Source: Bin87 sp965204395
GTDB lineage: Bacteria > Chloroflexota > Dehalococcoidia > Lucifugimonadales > UBA3495
DNA: 64,000 nt
Assembly: GCA_965204395.1 (NCBI GenBank)
Contig: OZ241987.1
Coordinates: 3,658,001 to 3,722,000 of the forward strand
Direction: 5' to 3'
Notes under the pieces: generated by a model
Told to the model about the DNA's origin: nothing
Databases searched by the model: none
What the model saw: only the letters and a program-made list of their open reading frames with translations
Shown: piece by piece, positions 1-8,779 of the stretch
Numbering within the stretch: position 1 is the stretch's first letter
Layout of the letters: each line of letters opens with the position of its first letter
Translations under genes and position numbers: made by a program

Positions 1-427
1 TGTTCCGCCCCATGACCGACGCGCCCATTTGCTGGAGCGGCTGGACGATGCGACCCATTGGCCGCGTACGCAGGGATCCGTCGCCAGTCAGCACCGAGAG
101 AAACCCCTGGCTCGCCAGCAGGCCCGATAGCAGTCGCATCGAGGTGCCGCTGTTTCCGGCATCCAGCGTGTCTGCCGGCTCGTTCAGGTCCGGTCCCAAG
201 CCGTCAACTCTGAAGCTGCCTGGCTCTCCCAGCGGGTCGATGTTCACTCCCATTGCGCGCAGGCATGCCGCCGTGGATCGCACGTCCGCGCCGTCGGATA
301 TTCCCGTTACCGTCGCGCTGCCGTTGGCGATGGCGTTCAGGATGAGGGAACGATGGGAAACCGACTTGTCGCCAGGCACGGCGAGTTCGCCGGCCAGCCG
401 TTGCGGACTGCGGACCGTCTGTTCCAA
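1..427 (-). CDS. aroA: 3-phosphoshikimate 1-carboxyvinyltransferase (EPSP synthase), N-terminal part, cut by window edge
   Basis: Reading the minus strand from a TTG at 427 gives 142 codons running off the left edge. The EPSP synthase signatures appear in order: PGDKSVSHRSL near residue 18 (phosphoenolpyruvate and shikimate-3-phosphate binding), DAGNSGTSMRLL near residue 90, and GDGSLRTRPMGR near residue 115. The enzyme joins PEP to shikimate 3-phosphate in the cytoplasmic aromatic amino-acid pathway. The TTG start is chosen because a strong AGGAGG lies at 434-439, seven bases upstream, and no ATG precedes the first conserved motif. It follows tyrA by 11 bases on the same strand, so the two are probably co-transcribed. 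The C-terminal two thirds are outside the window. Confidence 0.93.
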   Translation of the reverse strand, partial: MEQTVRSPQRLAGELAVPGDKSVSHRSLILNAIANGSATVTGISDGADVRSTAACLRAMGVNIDPLGEPGSFRVDGLGPDLNEPADTLDAGNSGTSMRLLSGLLASQGFLSVLTGDGSLRTRPMGRIVQPLQQMGASVMGRN

Positions 428-438
428 GGGTTTCCTCC

Positions 439-1485
439 TTAGCGCTCCCGCCGGTCCGACGGCTGGCGGTCTCCGCCCCGATCGTCGCGATCGCCCATCA
501 TCCTGCGCAAAGCCCGCTGTCCCCAACTGCCCATGAACATCTGGCTCATAGACTCGCTGAACGACGGGTATTCACGCGCTTGCTGCATCTCCCGCGCTTT
601 TGGGTTTACTTCACCGGCCATCCACTGGGCCCGCGCGATGCGCGCGTCCTCAAACAGCGTCTCCACTGCTTTTTCGTCGGGCGGTTCTCCAGAGGTATCC
701 AGCAACTTACGGTATTCGTAAAGTTCCCGAATGAATGCGTCGATCCATGCCACGATGGGCTCCGCGTTGCTGACGCAGATGTCCCGGTGCATGATGGTAT
801 CGCCAGCCGCCAGCCGCGTAATGTCTCGATAGCCCGAGGATGCCAACTGCCCGATGTCGGACCAGTTCGCCGACTTGCTGGTGCATCCGACCAGCGCGGT
901 CGACAGTACGAATGGCAGGTGGCTGACCGCCGCCACGAAGCTGTCGTGTTCGTCCACGCCGATGAAGTACGGCACGCCGCCCACGGCCTCAGCCAGCGTG
1001 GTTATCTCGCCGACCGCGCGCTGGCTCGCCCTGGGACTGGGAATCACGCAATAGGGTTTGCCAGCGAAAAGCGTCCCGTCCGCGTTCTCCGGACCGGGCG
1101 TTTCGCGGCCGGCCATGGGATGGCCTCCCACGAAATCTACCGCGTCGGGCAGAAGTTCGTCGGCCCATTGCAGCACTTGGGTCTTGGTGCTGCCCACGTC
1201 GGACACCACGCAGCCCTCAGGCAGGTAGGGAGCCATGCCTTCCATCAACTCGCGCATCGCCAGCACTGGAGTGGCGAGGATGATGATATCCGCCTCTTCG
1301 ATAGCGTTGCCCAGTCTGCCCTCCACCTTGTCGAAGGCGTTCTTGCGGTTCGCGCCCGAACGGGCCCCGCTATCCGCGTCAGTGCCCACCACGGTCAGGT
1401 TTCGCAGGGACGAAGCTTTGAGGGCCAGACCCAACGATGTGCCGATCAAACCGGTCCCGATTACGGTAACTTGTGCCACGAGCAT
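439..1485 (-). CDS. tyrA: Prephenate dehydrogenase
   Basis: This 348-residue protein has an N-terminal Rossmann domain with VIGTGLIGTSLGLAL at residues 8-22, a GGHPMAG motif (prephenate/arogenate-binding His) near 120, and the helical C-terminal dimerisation domain with SHLPFVLSTAL near 190 and SSGYRDITRLA near 215. It would oxidatively decarboxylate prephenate to 4-hydroxyphenylpyruvate for tyrosine synthesis. It sits directly upstream of aroA on the same strand, so two aromatic-pathway steps are coupled. The start is the ATG at 1485; no strong Shine-Dalgarno is visible. The last 20 residues are Arg/Asp-rich and not conserved in the family. Confidence 0.93.
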   Translation of the reverse strand: MLVAQVTVIGTGLIGTSLGLALKASSLRNLTVVGTDADSGARSGANRKNAFDKVEGRLGNAIEEADIIILATPVLAMRELMEGMAPYLPEGCVVSDVGSTKTQVLQWADELLPDAVDFVGGHPMAGRETPGPENADGTLFAGKPYCVIPSPRASQRAVGEITTLAEAVGGVPYFIGVDEHDSFVAAVSHLPFVLSTALVGCTSKSANWSDIGQLASSGYRDITRLAAGDTIMHRDICVSNAEPIVAWIDAFIRELYEYRKLLDTSGEPPDEKAVETLFEDARIARAQWMAGEVNPKAREMQQAREYPSFSESMSQMFMGSWGQRALRRMMGDRDDRGGDRQPSDRRER

Positions 1486-1684
1486 ATCGTCCAGTTCGAG
1501 AGTTGACGTAAGTGTACATCATCCGTATGCGCCGGTAAAACTACGAAGTTTCGACCAACGGCTCGGCGGCAAAGCGCCTTGCTGTTTTGGTTGGCGATTT
1601 CGCCGACCACGGTTTGTTGTAGAATTGCGCCGCTGAACACCCAGCAATGTCCCTTTGTCATGCAGTTCACCATCGGAGGAAGCA

Positions 1685-3355
1685 ATGTCTCAGCTGATGA
1701 CCGGAAAGCAGGCGCTTTTGGAAATGCTCAAAGCCGAAGGAGTCGATTATATCTTCGGCAACCCCGGCACCAGCGAGGGCCCGATCATCGACCTCCTAGG
1801 TGATTACCCCGAGTTCCGCTACATCCTCACGCTGCAGGAAAGCGTCGCGGTCGGCATGGGCGAGGCGTACGCCCGAGCGACGGGTCGGGCTTCGTTCGTC
1901 AGCCTGCACGTGGACAGCGGCCTGGCCAATGGCATCGCCTTGATGCTGGACGCTCTCAACACCGGCACTCCCATGGTGGTCACATCCGCCAACTACGACG
2001 CCCGCAAGGTCAACGAGACCATCACCGACCTCGCCAACCTGGTCCGCCCAGTCACCAAATGGTCCGTGGAATTGGACCATGCAGACCAGATTCCCAGCGT
2101 GATACGCCGCGCCTTCAACGAGGCTAACAGCCATCCTAAAGGTCCCGTCTACGTCGGCTTCACGTCCAATGCGCTGGAGGGCATGGCCGAAATGAACATC
2201 GTGCCGTCGAGTCCGGTGCACGACGCCACGCGCCCTAGCGCGGAGGGCATCGCGCAGGCCGCATCCCTGCTTATGGACTCCAGCCGCCCGTTGATGATGG
2301 TGGGCGACCGCGTGTCCGACGACGACGCCATCGATCAGGCCGTGGAGTTGGCGGAATTGATGGGTCTGCCGGTCTATCAGGCCAGGGGCGCTGAGGTGGC
2401 GTTTCCGACCACGCACGACCAGTTCATGGGCGCGCTGTCTCTGCGGGTGACGCAACAACGCGCTGTATTGCAGGACGTCGACCTCGTTGTGGCGGTGGGC
2501 TCCGATCCTTTTGAGGAACTGTTCTATTGGGGCGACGTAATTCTGCCCGCCGATGCGAAGTTGGTGCACATCGACCCGGACCGCAGCAAAATAGGTCGGT
2601 CAGAACCCACCGACGTGGGAATCGTCGGCAACTGTGCCCTGGCCCTTTCCGATCTCATCGCCGCTGTCAAAGAGCGCCTTTCCCCCGGCGACATGTCCGA
2701 GATCAACCAGCGCAAAGCCGGCGTCGCCGAGGCCAGGCGTGCCGGCCGGGACGCATTCGAGGAATCAGTAGCCGAAAACTGGGACCACCGGCCCATGACG
2801 CCGGCGCGCATGATGTCTGAGTTGGCCGACGCAATACCTGACAACGCCATCGTGGTGGACGACTCCATCAGCAATCGCGGCGTCATGCGCCACTACTTCC
2901 AGGCCCAGAGGCGAGGCGACTTGAGGGGTTACCGCGGCCAGTCCATCGGCGGCGGTATGGGCACCACCATGGGAACCCAGTGCGCCAATCCCGACCGCCC
3001 GGTGTTCGGCATCATCGGCGACGGCAGCGCCATGATGACCATCCAGGGCTTGTGGACGGCCGCCAACGACAACATCCCGTGCATCTTCGTGATTTGCAAC
3101 AACGGCATGTATCGGGTCTTGAAGGTCAACTTCAACGTGTACCAGCAGGACATACTGGAATTGCCGGAAACCTCCGGCGGGCGTCTGCTGTATTCGGACT
3201 TCGGCACGCCCTTCGACATGGCCGCCATCGCCAACAGCATGGGCGTCCACGGGGAACGAATCACGGAGCCGTCCCAGATCAAGCCGGCGGTGGACCGCGC
3301 CGTGGCATCCGGCAAGCCCGCGCTGCTGGACATGGTGATCGACGGATCCCTGTAG
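1685..3355 (+). CDS. Thiamine-diphosphate-dependent enzyme, benzoylformate decarboxylase/acetolactate synthase-like
   Basis: The 556-residue protein has the three-domain layout of the decarboxylase/AHAS family. The N-terminal PYR domain begins with YIFGNPGTSEG and carries the conserved Glu in LQESVAVGMGEAYA. A central domain follows, then a PP domain with the ThDP/Mg signature GDGSAMMTIQG...ICNN near residue 450. Where benzoylformate decarboxylases have SLH..G, this protein has SLHVDSG. The substrate cannot be fixed: a 2-oxo acid decarboxylase or lyase is most likely. ATG 1685 is preceded by GGAGGA nine bases upstream, better than the in-frame start 30 bases earlier. An HpcH/HpaI aldolase follows 76 bases later, suggesting a shared 2-oxoacid or aldehyde pathway. 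Confidence 0.85.
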   Translation: MSQLMTGKQALLEMLKAEGVDYIFGNPGTSEGPIIDLLGDYPEFRYILTLQESVAVGMGEAYARATGRASFVSLHVDSGLANGIALMLDALNTGTPMVVTSANYDARKVNETITDLANLVRPVTKWSVELDHADQIPSVIRRAFNEANSHPKGPVYVGFTSNALEGMAEMNIVPSSPVHDATRPSAEGIAQAASLLMDSSRPLMMVGDRVSDDDAIDQAVELAELMGLPVYQARGAEVAFPTTHDQFMGALSLRVTQQRAVLQDVDLVVAVGSDPFEELFYWGDVILPADAKLVHIDPDRSKIGRSEPTDVGIVGNCALALSDLIAAVKERLSPGDMSEINQRKAGVAEARRAGRDAFEESVAENWDHRPMTPARMMSELADAIPDNAIVVDDSISNRGVMRHYFQAQRRGDLRGYRGQSIGGGMGTTMGTQCANPDRPVFGIIGDGSAMMTIQGLWTAANDNIPCIFVICNNGMYRVLKVNFNVYQQDILELPETSGGRLLYSDFGTPFDMAAIANSMGVHGERITEPSQIKPAVDRAVASGKPALLDMVIDGSL

Positions 3356-3431
3356 ACGCCGGCAATCCCGAACGCCGCCGAACCCAGAATCGACCATAAC
3401 TGCATCAACCGCCGCTCAAGGAGATAACCCT

Positions 3432-4199
3432 ATGCGCACCAACACAACCAAAGCGAAACTCAACGACGGCGGAGTGGTTTTCGGGGCGATCATCACCCGC
3501 TACGCTCCCGATATGGTCGAGATTTTCGGCGCGCTCGGCTACGACTTCGTGATGATTGACTGCGAACACGGGCCCGCCGACCTTGACCAGGTGGAGCACA
3601 TGGTTCGGGCCGGCGAGTCCTTCGGAATCACCCCCATCGCGAGGATCCCGGACCACTCCGAATCGACCATCCTGAGATACCTTGATCGTGGTTTGCAGGG
3701 CATCATCGTGCCCCATGTCAACACCGGTGAGCAGGCCGCCTCAATCGCCAGCGCTGCCCGCTACTACCCTGACGGCTACCGGGGCATGGGTGGCGGACGC
3801 GCCCAGGACTACGGCATCGGTGTCGCGCGCGACGAAGCGACTTCTTGGGTCAATTCCCAGGTGCTGGTTATCCCCATGGTTGAGGATGTCGAGGCCGTCG
3901 GAAACCTGGACGACATCTTGCAGGTATCCGGGGCGGATGTGCTCCACGTCGCGGCATCTGATCTGGGGCAGAGCATGGGCAATCCCGGCGTTGCCGAAGT
4001 TCGCAAGGTCATGAGCGAGGTGATCCCGCGCGTCCGCGCCGGGGGTAAGCACGTCGGCGTCGGCGGCAACAACCCGGCGGACACCGACGGCGTAGCGGAG
4101 TTCGTCCGCCAGGGCGCGAACTTCGTCACCGTGTCGGGCTGGGGTCTCCTTCGCATCGCCGGCGAGAATTTCCTGCGCGACGTGAAAGCTGCTCTCTAA
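3432..4199 (+). CDS. HpcH/HpaI-family class II aldolase (2-oxo-hydroxy-diacid aldolase type)
   Basis: This 255-residue TIM-barrel protein has the family landmarks: FVMIDCEHGP near residue 38, PIARIPDHSE near 72 (substrate Arg), IIVPHVNT near 95, and two metal ligands, Glu in PMVEDVEA near 152 and Asp in VAASDLG near 178. Members cleave or condense pyruvate-derived 2-oxo acids with aldehydes using a divalent metal; citrate-lyase-beta and malyl-CoA lyase relatives use CoA esters. AAGGAG at 3418-3423 supports the ATG. The preceding gene is a ThDP enzyme on the same strand, so the pair may process the same keto acid. A hairpin terminator follows at 4225. Confidence 0.88.
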   Translation: MRTNTTKAKLNDGGVVFGAIITRYAPDMVEIFGALGYDFVMIDCEHGPADLDQVEHMVRAGESFGITPIARIPDHSESTILRYLDRGLQGIIVPHVNTGEQAASIASAARYYPDGYRGMGGGRAQDYGIGVARDEATSWVNSQVLVIPMVEDVEAVGNLDDILQVSGADVLHVAASDLGQSMGNPGVAEVRKVMSEVIPRVRAGGKHVGVGGNNPADTDGVAEFVRQGANFVTVSGWGLLRIAGENFLRDVKAAL

Positions 4200-4224
4200 C
4201 CCCACATTCGGCTAGGACAAATGA

Positions 4225-4250
4225 TAGGGGCGACCCATGGGTTGCCCCTA
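4225..4250. terminator. Hairpin terminator between convergent genes
   Basis: An 11-bp inverted repeat, AGGGGCGACCC paired with GGGTTGCCCCT (one G-T pair) and a two-base AT loop, lies between the stop of the aldolase gene (4199) and the stop of the convergent monooxygenase gene (4287). It can act for both strands. The same AGGGGCGA stem recurs at 7822 and 56445. Confidence 0.7.
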
Positions 4251-4286
4251 CAAATTTCTCCAACGGCTCTCCCTTTGGGTTACCGA

Positions 4287-5411
4287 TTAGCCGGTCCCCT
4301 CAGCTTCTATCCGGTCCCGCAAGATGGGCAACAACTGCTCGGCTGCTCGCTCGCACTCTTCAACGTGGGGAAACCCGCTCAGGATGAACTCGTCGATGCC
4401 GAGCCGCCAGTATCCCACCAACTCATCGGCAACCTGTTCCGGCGTACCCACCAGCGCGCTGCCACAGTTTACGCGTACTTCCGATAGCCCGTTCCACAGG
4501 TGCCGCCCCAGCCTGTGGTCCTCAGCGACCCGGGCCTGCGCCTGCTGTCCCACCATGGGCGTGCCGGCGATGGCCGACTGCCGTTGCGCTTTCACTTCTG
4601 GCGCGGCGTCGGCAATCAGGCTGCGGGCCGCTTGCCACGCATCTGCCTCGCTGTCTCTGATGACCAGGTGGGTGCGCAAACCCAGTTGAACCGGACGCCC
4701 GGTGCCGTCCAGCTGTTCGCGCAGGTCATTGACTCGTTGGCCTGTGTCCTCGAGCGGTTCGATCCATCCCAGGTGCACATCGGCCTGTCGCGCCGACAAT
4801 CCCAACGCCCGTGGCGACGCACCGCCGAGGTAAAATCGCGGGGCGTCCTCGCCAGGAGCGGGAGCGCAGTACGCGTCTTCCAGACGGTAGAAGTCGCCTT
4901 CGTATTTTACGGGCTGGGGTTGTTGCCACAAAGCCCGGCACGCTTCGATGAATTCCTCCGCGCGCTCGTATCGGGTCGCGTGGCTGCTCACCTCGCCGAC
5001 CCGCTCGAAATCGTTCTGGATGCCACCGGGGACGATGTTGATGTCCAGCCGTCCGCCTGAAATTTCGTGGAACGCCGCCGCCATCTGCGCGAATAAGCCC
5101 AAGGCAATGAAACCGGGACGAACGGCTACCAGGAACCGTATCCGCGATGTCACGGCTGCCAGGGCAGTAGCTGTGGTCCATGTCTCGGCTAGTGGGGCAT
5201 CCTCGGAAAACAGGCCGTTGGCGAACCGAGTCGGTATCAGCATCGAGTAGAAACCGCAATCTTCCGCGGTTTGCGCCACCCGTTTCAGGTAATCAAACGT
5301 CGGGGGCCGCTGCGCCCGCAACGTGCCGGCCCGGTCGCCGTCGCCGTCGATGGGTATGAACCAATCAAAAAGCGGTTCGGGACGTTTGCTGTTTCCGTTA
5401 GGGTCTGCCAT
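4287..5411 (-). CDS. LLM-class flavin-dependent oxidoreductase (alkanesulfonate monooxygenase-like)
   Basis: The 374-residue protein is a bacterial luciferase-like TIM barrel. It has FDWFIPIDGDG at the N-terminus, ETWTTATALAAVTSRIRFLVAVRPG near 75-100, the SsuD-type GGRLDINIVPGG near 117-129 with ERYERAEEF-type context (ATRYERAEEF), and FYLGGASPRALGLSARQADVHLGW near 195. Relatives use reduced flavin and oxygen to cleave C-S bonds of alkanesulfonates or oxidise other organics; the substrate here cannot be named. It stands alone on the minus strand, with no adjacent flavin reductase or sulfonate transporter. Confidence 0.85.
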   Translation of the reverse strand: MADPNGNSKRPEPLFDWFIPIDGDGDRAGTLRAQRPPTFDYLKRVAQTAEDCGFYSMLIPTRFANGLFSEDAPLAETWTTATALAAVTSRIRFLVAVRPGFIALGLFAQMAAAFHEISGGRLDINIVPGGIQNDFERVGEVSSHATRYERAEEFIEACRALWQQPQPVKYEGDFYRLEDAYCAPAPGEDAPRFYLGGASPRALGLSARQADVHLGWIEPLEDTGQRVNDLREQLDGTGRPVQLGLRTHLVIRDSEADAWQAARSLIADAAPEVKAQRQSAIAGTPMVGQQAQARVAEDHRLGRHLWNGLSEVRVNCGSALVGTPEQVADELVGYWRLGIDEFILSGFPHVEECERAAEQLLPILRDRIEAEGTG

Positions 5412-5522
5412 GTATCACCAGCCGGGCGCTTGTACGCGACTAATGCCTTAACTCAAAGATTTAGTGATAAAGGCGGGCCAAATTACAAATTTGCAGCCGC
5501 CTGTCGGAGACCATCACTGTTT

Positions 5523-5559
5523 GGGTGGTGGTGGTGGTGGTGGCGGTGGCGGTGGCGGC
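5523..5559. repeat. GGT/GGC trinucleotide tract
   Basis: A run of six GGT followed by alternating GGC and GGT units forms a near-perfect microsatellite upstream of the monooxygenase gene. Open frames crossing it translate as poly-Gly or Trp/Arg-Trp runs without family resemblance, so I read it as non-coding. Confidence 0.8.
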
Positions 5560-5644
5560 TTGCGCAGCTTCGCAATCGGATCAGTTTTCGGGCGTTTGCT
5601 AGGCGCCGGATTTCGTACTCGGGTCACAATCTACTCCAATCGGT

Positions 5645-6229
5645 CTAGCAGTCCGAAAGTTCACCTTCAACAAATTCTACCATTCTCACATCGTTAGCCG
5701 GAATCAGCATGACCGAGCCGGACTCAACAGGGAAGCGCTCATCGTCAACCAGCCACTCTCCTTCGTCCATTATGAAATGTCCTCCACTTGGGTGGCTCGG
5801 CAATTCTTCTGGCCAACCGTACAGCCTGCGACCATCGTGGAAATGCAACACAACGTAACAATTGGGGTATTCGGCGAACGCAGAATACCATTCCGAAGGG
5901 TACGATGTTTCGCGAGTAACGCCGATGAGACGCAATACACGGTGAACCGTGTCGTGATTTGTGCAAATCACTGTGGCCAGCGCAATGGCGACGGCCACTG
6001 GCACAGGGAAGAACAACTGCCAATCCTCTCGCTTGGTCATTTCCGGCCATATCAAACCTATTGCCCACGCGACCGCTTGGCTCACGATCGTGAAAATCAG
6101 CGCTTGTGCTACCTGTCCGAACTCATTGGGTTTGGGGTGGGATGTCAGCGAGTAAAATATCGCTGACGCTACCAATCCAGGCAACAGGAAAACCAGGACG
6201 CTGACTACTTCGTTGGTGGCCCAGATCAT
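5645..6229 (-). CDS. DUF6338-like membrane protein
   Basis: The 194-residue protein has three hydrophobic segments (about 8-28, 40-62 and 72-90) followed by a soluble C-terminal half. That half contains SEWYSAFAEYPNCYVVLHF, DGRRLYGWPEELPSHP and WLVDDE motifs, which I recall from DUF6338 proteins of actinobacteria and other taxa. Function is unknown. Its ATG overlaps the stop of the CtaG-like gene (ATGA at 6226-6229), so it is the last gene of a three-gene overlapping operon with oxidase-assembly-like genes. The C-terminal domain is probably cytoplasmic and regulatory, but that is inference. Confidence 0.75.
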   Translation of the reverse strand: MIWATNEVVSVLVFLLPGLVASAIFYSLTSHPKPNEFGQVAQALIFTIVSQAVAWAIGLIWPEMTKREDWQLFFPVPVAVAIALATVICTNHDTVHRVLRLIGVTRETSYPSEWYSAFAEYPNCYVVLHFHDGRRLYGWPEELPSHPSGGHFIMDEGEWLVDDERFPVESGSVMLIPANDVRMVEFVEGELSDC

Positions 6230-7233
6230 TGTGCATCTCTGTGATCTGTCCCATCACCTCTTGATTGATCCTCATCCGCTACTGTTTCCGCTGGCACTGG
6301 CATCGGAGGGTTGGGGTTCAGTTCCATCTCACGCTGGTACCACATGAACATCACGACGCCGGCCCCGATGATGCACATCATGTCGCCCGGCACCCACAGC
6401 GTCAGCCCGCCCAGCCGTTGGTCCGATATGTACGAAAACCCTTCCCACGGCCGCGGCAGTTCCTGGTAGGAGGAGTAGATCAGTCCTTCCTGGAAAGTGA
6501 TCGCCGCTCCGAGCAGCGTGTTGGGCAGCACAATCAATCCAAGGTAAAGCACCCTCAGCCCATAGTGCAGACGCGACCGGTGCGGTTTCGGGTCGACCAC
6601 GATCCACCAGAACAGGAAGCCGCTGAGCAGCATCGTTCCGTGCATCAATTCATGAACGTAATCGTTATGCACCGCCAGATCATGAGGGCCGGGCACCTGC
6701 CAGAAGAAAAGCAGGCCCAGGAAAAGGACGATGGTAAACACCGGGTTGGTAATCTTGCCGTATATCCAATGGGCGACCGACGTTCGCACCACCGGCCGGA
6801 TCACGCCTTGCCTCAACCAGGTCGGCATTCCCCGCAGCATTGGAGTCAGTGGTGCGCCCAGGAGGATCAGCAGCGGCCCTACCATGCGCACCAGCAGGTG
6901 CTGAACCTGGTGGATCGCGAAATAGTGCTCCGCCAGCGGTTCGACCGGAGATTGCAGCGCCGCGAAAAGCACCACGATCCCGGTGAAGAAACTGGCTTTC
7001 TGCCAGTTGTTGATCGGATGGGTTGGGTTGGGCCAGTTGTTCAACCCGTTGATGTAGAAGTAAAGGGACGCCAGCAGGAACAGGCTGGGCACGGGGTTCG
7101 TGATGAACCCCCAGGCGGTGAGCGGAGTTTGTCCCGGCGGGATCCCCTGGTGCGCAGAAGCTATGCCTGCGCCGAGGGTGAAAACGGCGCCGGCGCCGAT
7201 CAGGACGCCGGCCGGGATTCCGATACGCATCAT
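6226..7233 (-). CDS. CtaG-like (caa3-type) cytochrome c oxidase assembly membrane protein
   Basis: The 335-residue polytopic membrane protein has about seven hydrophobic segments. It shows the caa3_CtaG hallmarks: His-rich turns HYFAIHQVQHLLVRM near 120, PLLILLGAPLTP near 137, VHELMHGTMLLSG near 215 and DQRLGGLTLWVPG near 280. Members assist assembly of caa3-type oxidases, probably through copper handling. The start is taken at ATG 7233, which overlaps the TGA of the upstream YtkA-like gene; an earlier in-frame start at 7290 would put 19 non-hydrophobic residues inside that gene. The gene overlaps both operon partners by 4 nt. No oxidase subunits lie in the window. Confidence 0.88.
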   Translation of the reverse strand: MMRIGIPAGVLIGAGAVFTLGAGIASAHQGIPPGQTPLTAWGFITNPVPSLFLLASLYFYINGLNNWPNPTHPINNWQKASFFTGIVVLFAALQSPVEPLAEHYFAIHQVQHLLVRMVGPLLILLGAPLTPMLRGMPTWLRQGVIRPVVRTSVAHWIYGKITNPVFTIVLFLGLLFFWQVPGPHDLAVHNDYVHELMHGTMLLSGFLFWWIVVDPKPHRSRLHYGLRVLYLGLIVLPNTLLGAAITFQEGLIYSSYQELPRPWEGFSYISDQRLGGLTLWVPGDMMCIIGAGVVMFMWYQREMELNPNPPMPVPAETVADEDQSRGDGTDHRDAQ

Positions 7234-7805
7234 AGTGCCGTGGTGCCCTGGCGTTCGGACCGCTGCCGTTGGTTCCGGCGAACACGCCATACTAGGTACC
7301 CGGCGCCGATCAGCAAAGCCGCGAATATGCCCAGGAATACGTAACCGGCTTCTAGGTTTCTTGACGGTTCAGGAATGTCAAAAACGAAGCCCTCCGCTCC
7401 GTATGAGGTTCCGCCTTGGGGTTCTAAGTCGAACACCGTTTCCCACCGTCCCGGCTCGAACGTAAGCGTGGCGGTGTAGAGCCCCGGTATGTTGGGGCTG
7501 AGCGCTACGTTGTTTCCGGTTTCGTCGCTCTCGCTCCAGCTGGTCAGGATGGACACGGTCAGGTCTTCTACGGGTTCACCAGTCGCGGCGTCCCACACTC
7601 GAATTATGAATTGCACCGATTGCAAAGACGGCAACGGTTTGGCTTCTGCGATCATTCTGTAAGGACCGGTGACCGTTTCCACCTTTTGTGTCTCCACCCC
7701 GATGATGTCCTGCGCGTGGGCAGCAGCGGGCAAACCAATTCCAATGCAAATCAGTCCCAGGCCAATCAAACCCATCAGGTTCCTAATCTTTCCTGACAAC
7801 ACCAA
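7230..7805 (-). CDS. Exported YtkA/FixH-like protein with C-terminal membrane anchor
   Basis: The 191 residues start with a signal peptide (hydrophobic 10-27, AHAQ cleavage region). A beta-rich domain follows with VQFIIRVWDAATGEPVEDL and PGLYTATLTFEPGRWETVF, resembling YtkA/FixH immunoglobulin-like modules. A single transmembrane helix (about 152-172) and a short Arg-rich cytoplasmic tail end the protein. YtkA/FixH domains are commonly linked to respiratory oxidase assembly or copper proteins, which fits the CtaG-like gene overlapping its 3' end. It is the first gene of the operon. The family call rests on the motif pattern and context. Confidence 0.72.
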   Translation of the reverse strand: MVLSGKIRNLMGLIGLGLICIGIGLPAAAHAQDIIGVETQKVETVTGPYRMIAEAKPLPSLQSVQFIIRVWDAATGEPVEDLTVSILTSWSESDETGNNVALSPNIPGLYTATLTFEPGRWETVFDLEPQGGTSYGAEGFVFDIPEPSRNLEAGYVFLGIFAALLIGAGYLVWRVRRNQRQRSERQGTTAL

Positions 7806-7821
7806 TCCACCTGCACAAAAA

Positions 7822-7848
7822 ATAGGGGCGAATCATCGTCGCCCCTAT
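7822..7848 (-). terminator. Rho-independent terminator of the 7889-8548 gene
   Basis: A perfect 10-bp stem, ATAGGGGCGA with TCGCCCCTAT and a 7-base loop, lies after the stop at 7889. Read on the minus strand it is followed directly by TTTTTT. It separates the minus-strand gene at 7889-8548 from the YtkA/CtaG operon downstream. Confidence 0.85.
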
Positions 7849-7888
7849 ATTGTACGCCAACACCGTTGGCCTGGATGTTCCAGCCCGT

Positions 7889-8548
7889 CTACGGTTGGAA
7901 TGTCTTGCGCCAAATTCCAGGGGAGCCGGGTGCGTGGGTCATGACCTCTCGCATTCGGCCGTTGTCGGGATGCGCTTCCCGCTGCTCCAACCACGCTGGC
8001 GTGGAGGAAATCTCTGGGTTTTCCAACTCGTAAACGGTGGCGTAGGATGGCTCGCCCCGCACTGCCTTCCAGCGCCGGCCGCGGATGCAACCGGGCACCT
8101 TCTCGTAGTTGGGCACGTACACGGTGGAATACCAATTGTTCCACTCGTCATCGCTCTCGGCGGGCACGTCCATGCGCCCGATCTGCAAAGCCGGCGACAT
8201 GTCAGAGTTGGCCAGCGCATCCGACAGATCCGCGGGATGGATCATCGTGTACACGTTGTTGATAAGCGTAGTTGCCACCGCTCGCGGCCCGACCTTCTGG
8301 CCCCACGGCGTGGGTGGGCGGTTCTTGAACGCATCGGTGTTTATGACGTCGGCGGATTCGAGCTCGTACATCGCCAGGTGCTTGGGGCCGCTGCTGGTGG
8401 CCTCGTAGCGAGCGGCGTTCAGCACCCCGGGCACGCTCAGCAATTCCTGCAGGTGCTCGGTGTTGTACCACTGGTTGAATTCTTCCTCGACATCGGCGGG
8501 AATTTCGCACCAGACCATCATCAGGCCAGTGCCTCGCTTCTTGGGCAT
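7889..8548 (-). CDS. Dimeric alpha-beta barrel (EthD-like) duplicated-domain protein
   Basis: The 219-residue protein contains two similar halves. The first has MMVWCEIPADVEEEFNQWYNTEHL and the second MDVPAESDDEWNNWYSTVYVPNY. Each is followed by VPG(V/C) plus a YE..(T/S).(P/S)..(L/Y)A..YELE strand, so the unit occurs twice. This pattern fits ferredoxin-like dimeric alpha/beta-barrel domains (EthD/DUF4286 type) found near degradation genes; a reaction cannot be assigned. ATG 8548 is chosen because AGGAGA precedes it; the longer open frame to 8953 has no domain content. It is followed by a strong terminator and lies next to the CoA-transferase region. Confidence 0.7.
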   Translation of the reverse strand: MPKKRGTGLMMVWCEIPADVEEEFNQWYNTEHLQELLSVPGVLNAARYEATSSGPKHLAMYELESADVINTDAFKNRPPTPWGQKVGPRAVATTLINNVYTMIHPADLSDALANSDMSPALQIGRMDVPAESDDEWNNWYSTVYVPNYEKVPGCIRGRRWKAVRGEPSYATVYELENPEISSTPAWLEQREAHPDNGRMREVMTHAPGSPGIWRKTFQP

Positions 8549-8779
8549 GGTGATTCTCCTATCAGCTAGTATTCGAACGGGAAAATTGTTGCCGAAAGTG
8601 TAACATAACAATCCTTCGCAACTCCCTGAATAACTATGTGGATACCCTCCAGCCGTCGCACCACAGGCTGGCCGTCGACCAGTCGGGCTCTTGCGCTGAT
8701 GGGTATGTAACCTTACGCAGCCCCAAATAAACCCTTGTGGTAATATCAAACCTGTCTCCCCGTCCTGATTTTTGCCATC

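Noticed and set aside
439..1506. Long open frames on the plus strand opposite tyrA and, at the far left, opposite aroA
   Set aside because: They are antisense to well-supported genes in GC-rich DNA and show no motifs.
5271..5697. Frames with poly-Gly or Trp/Arg runs near the GGT tract
   Set aside because: They owe their length to the trinucleotide repeat, overlap the 5' end of the monooxygenase gene and resemble nothing.
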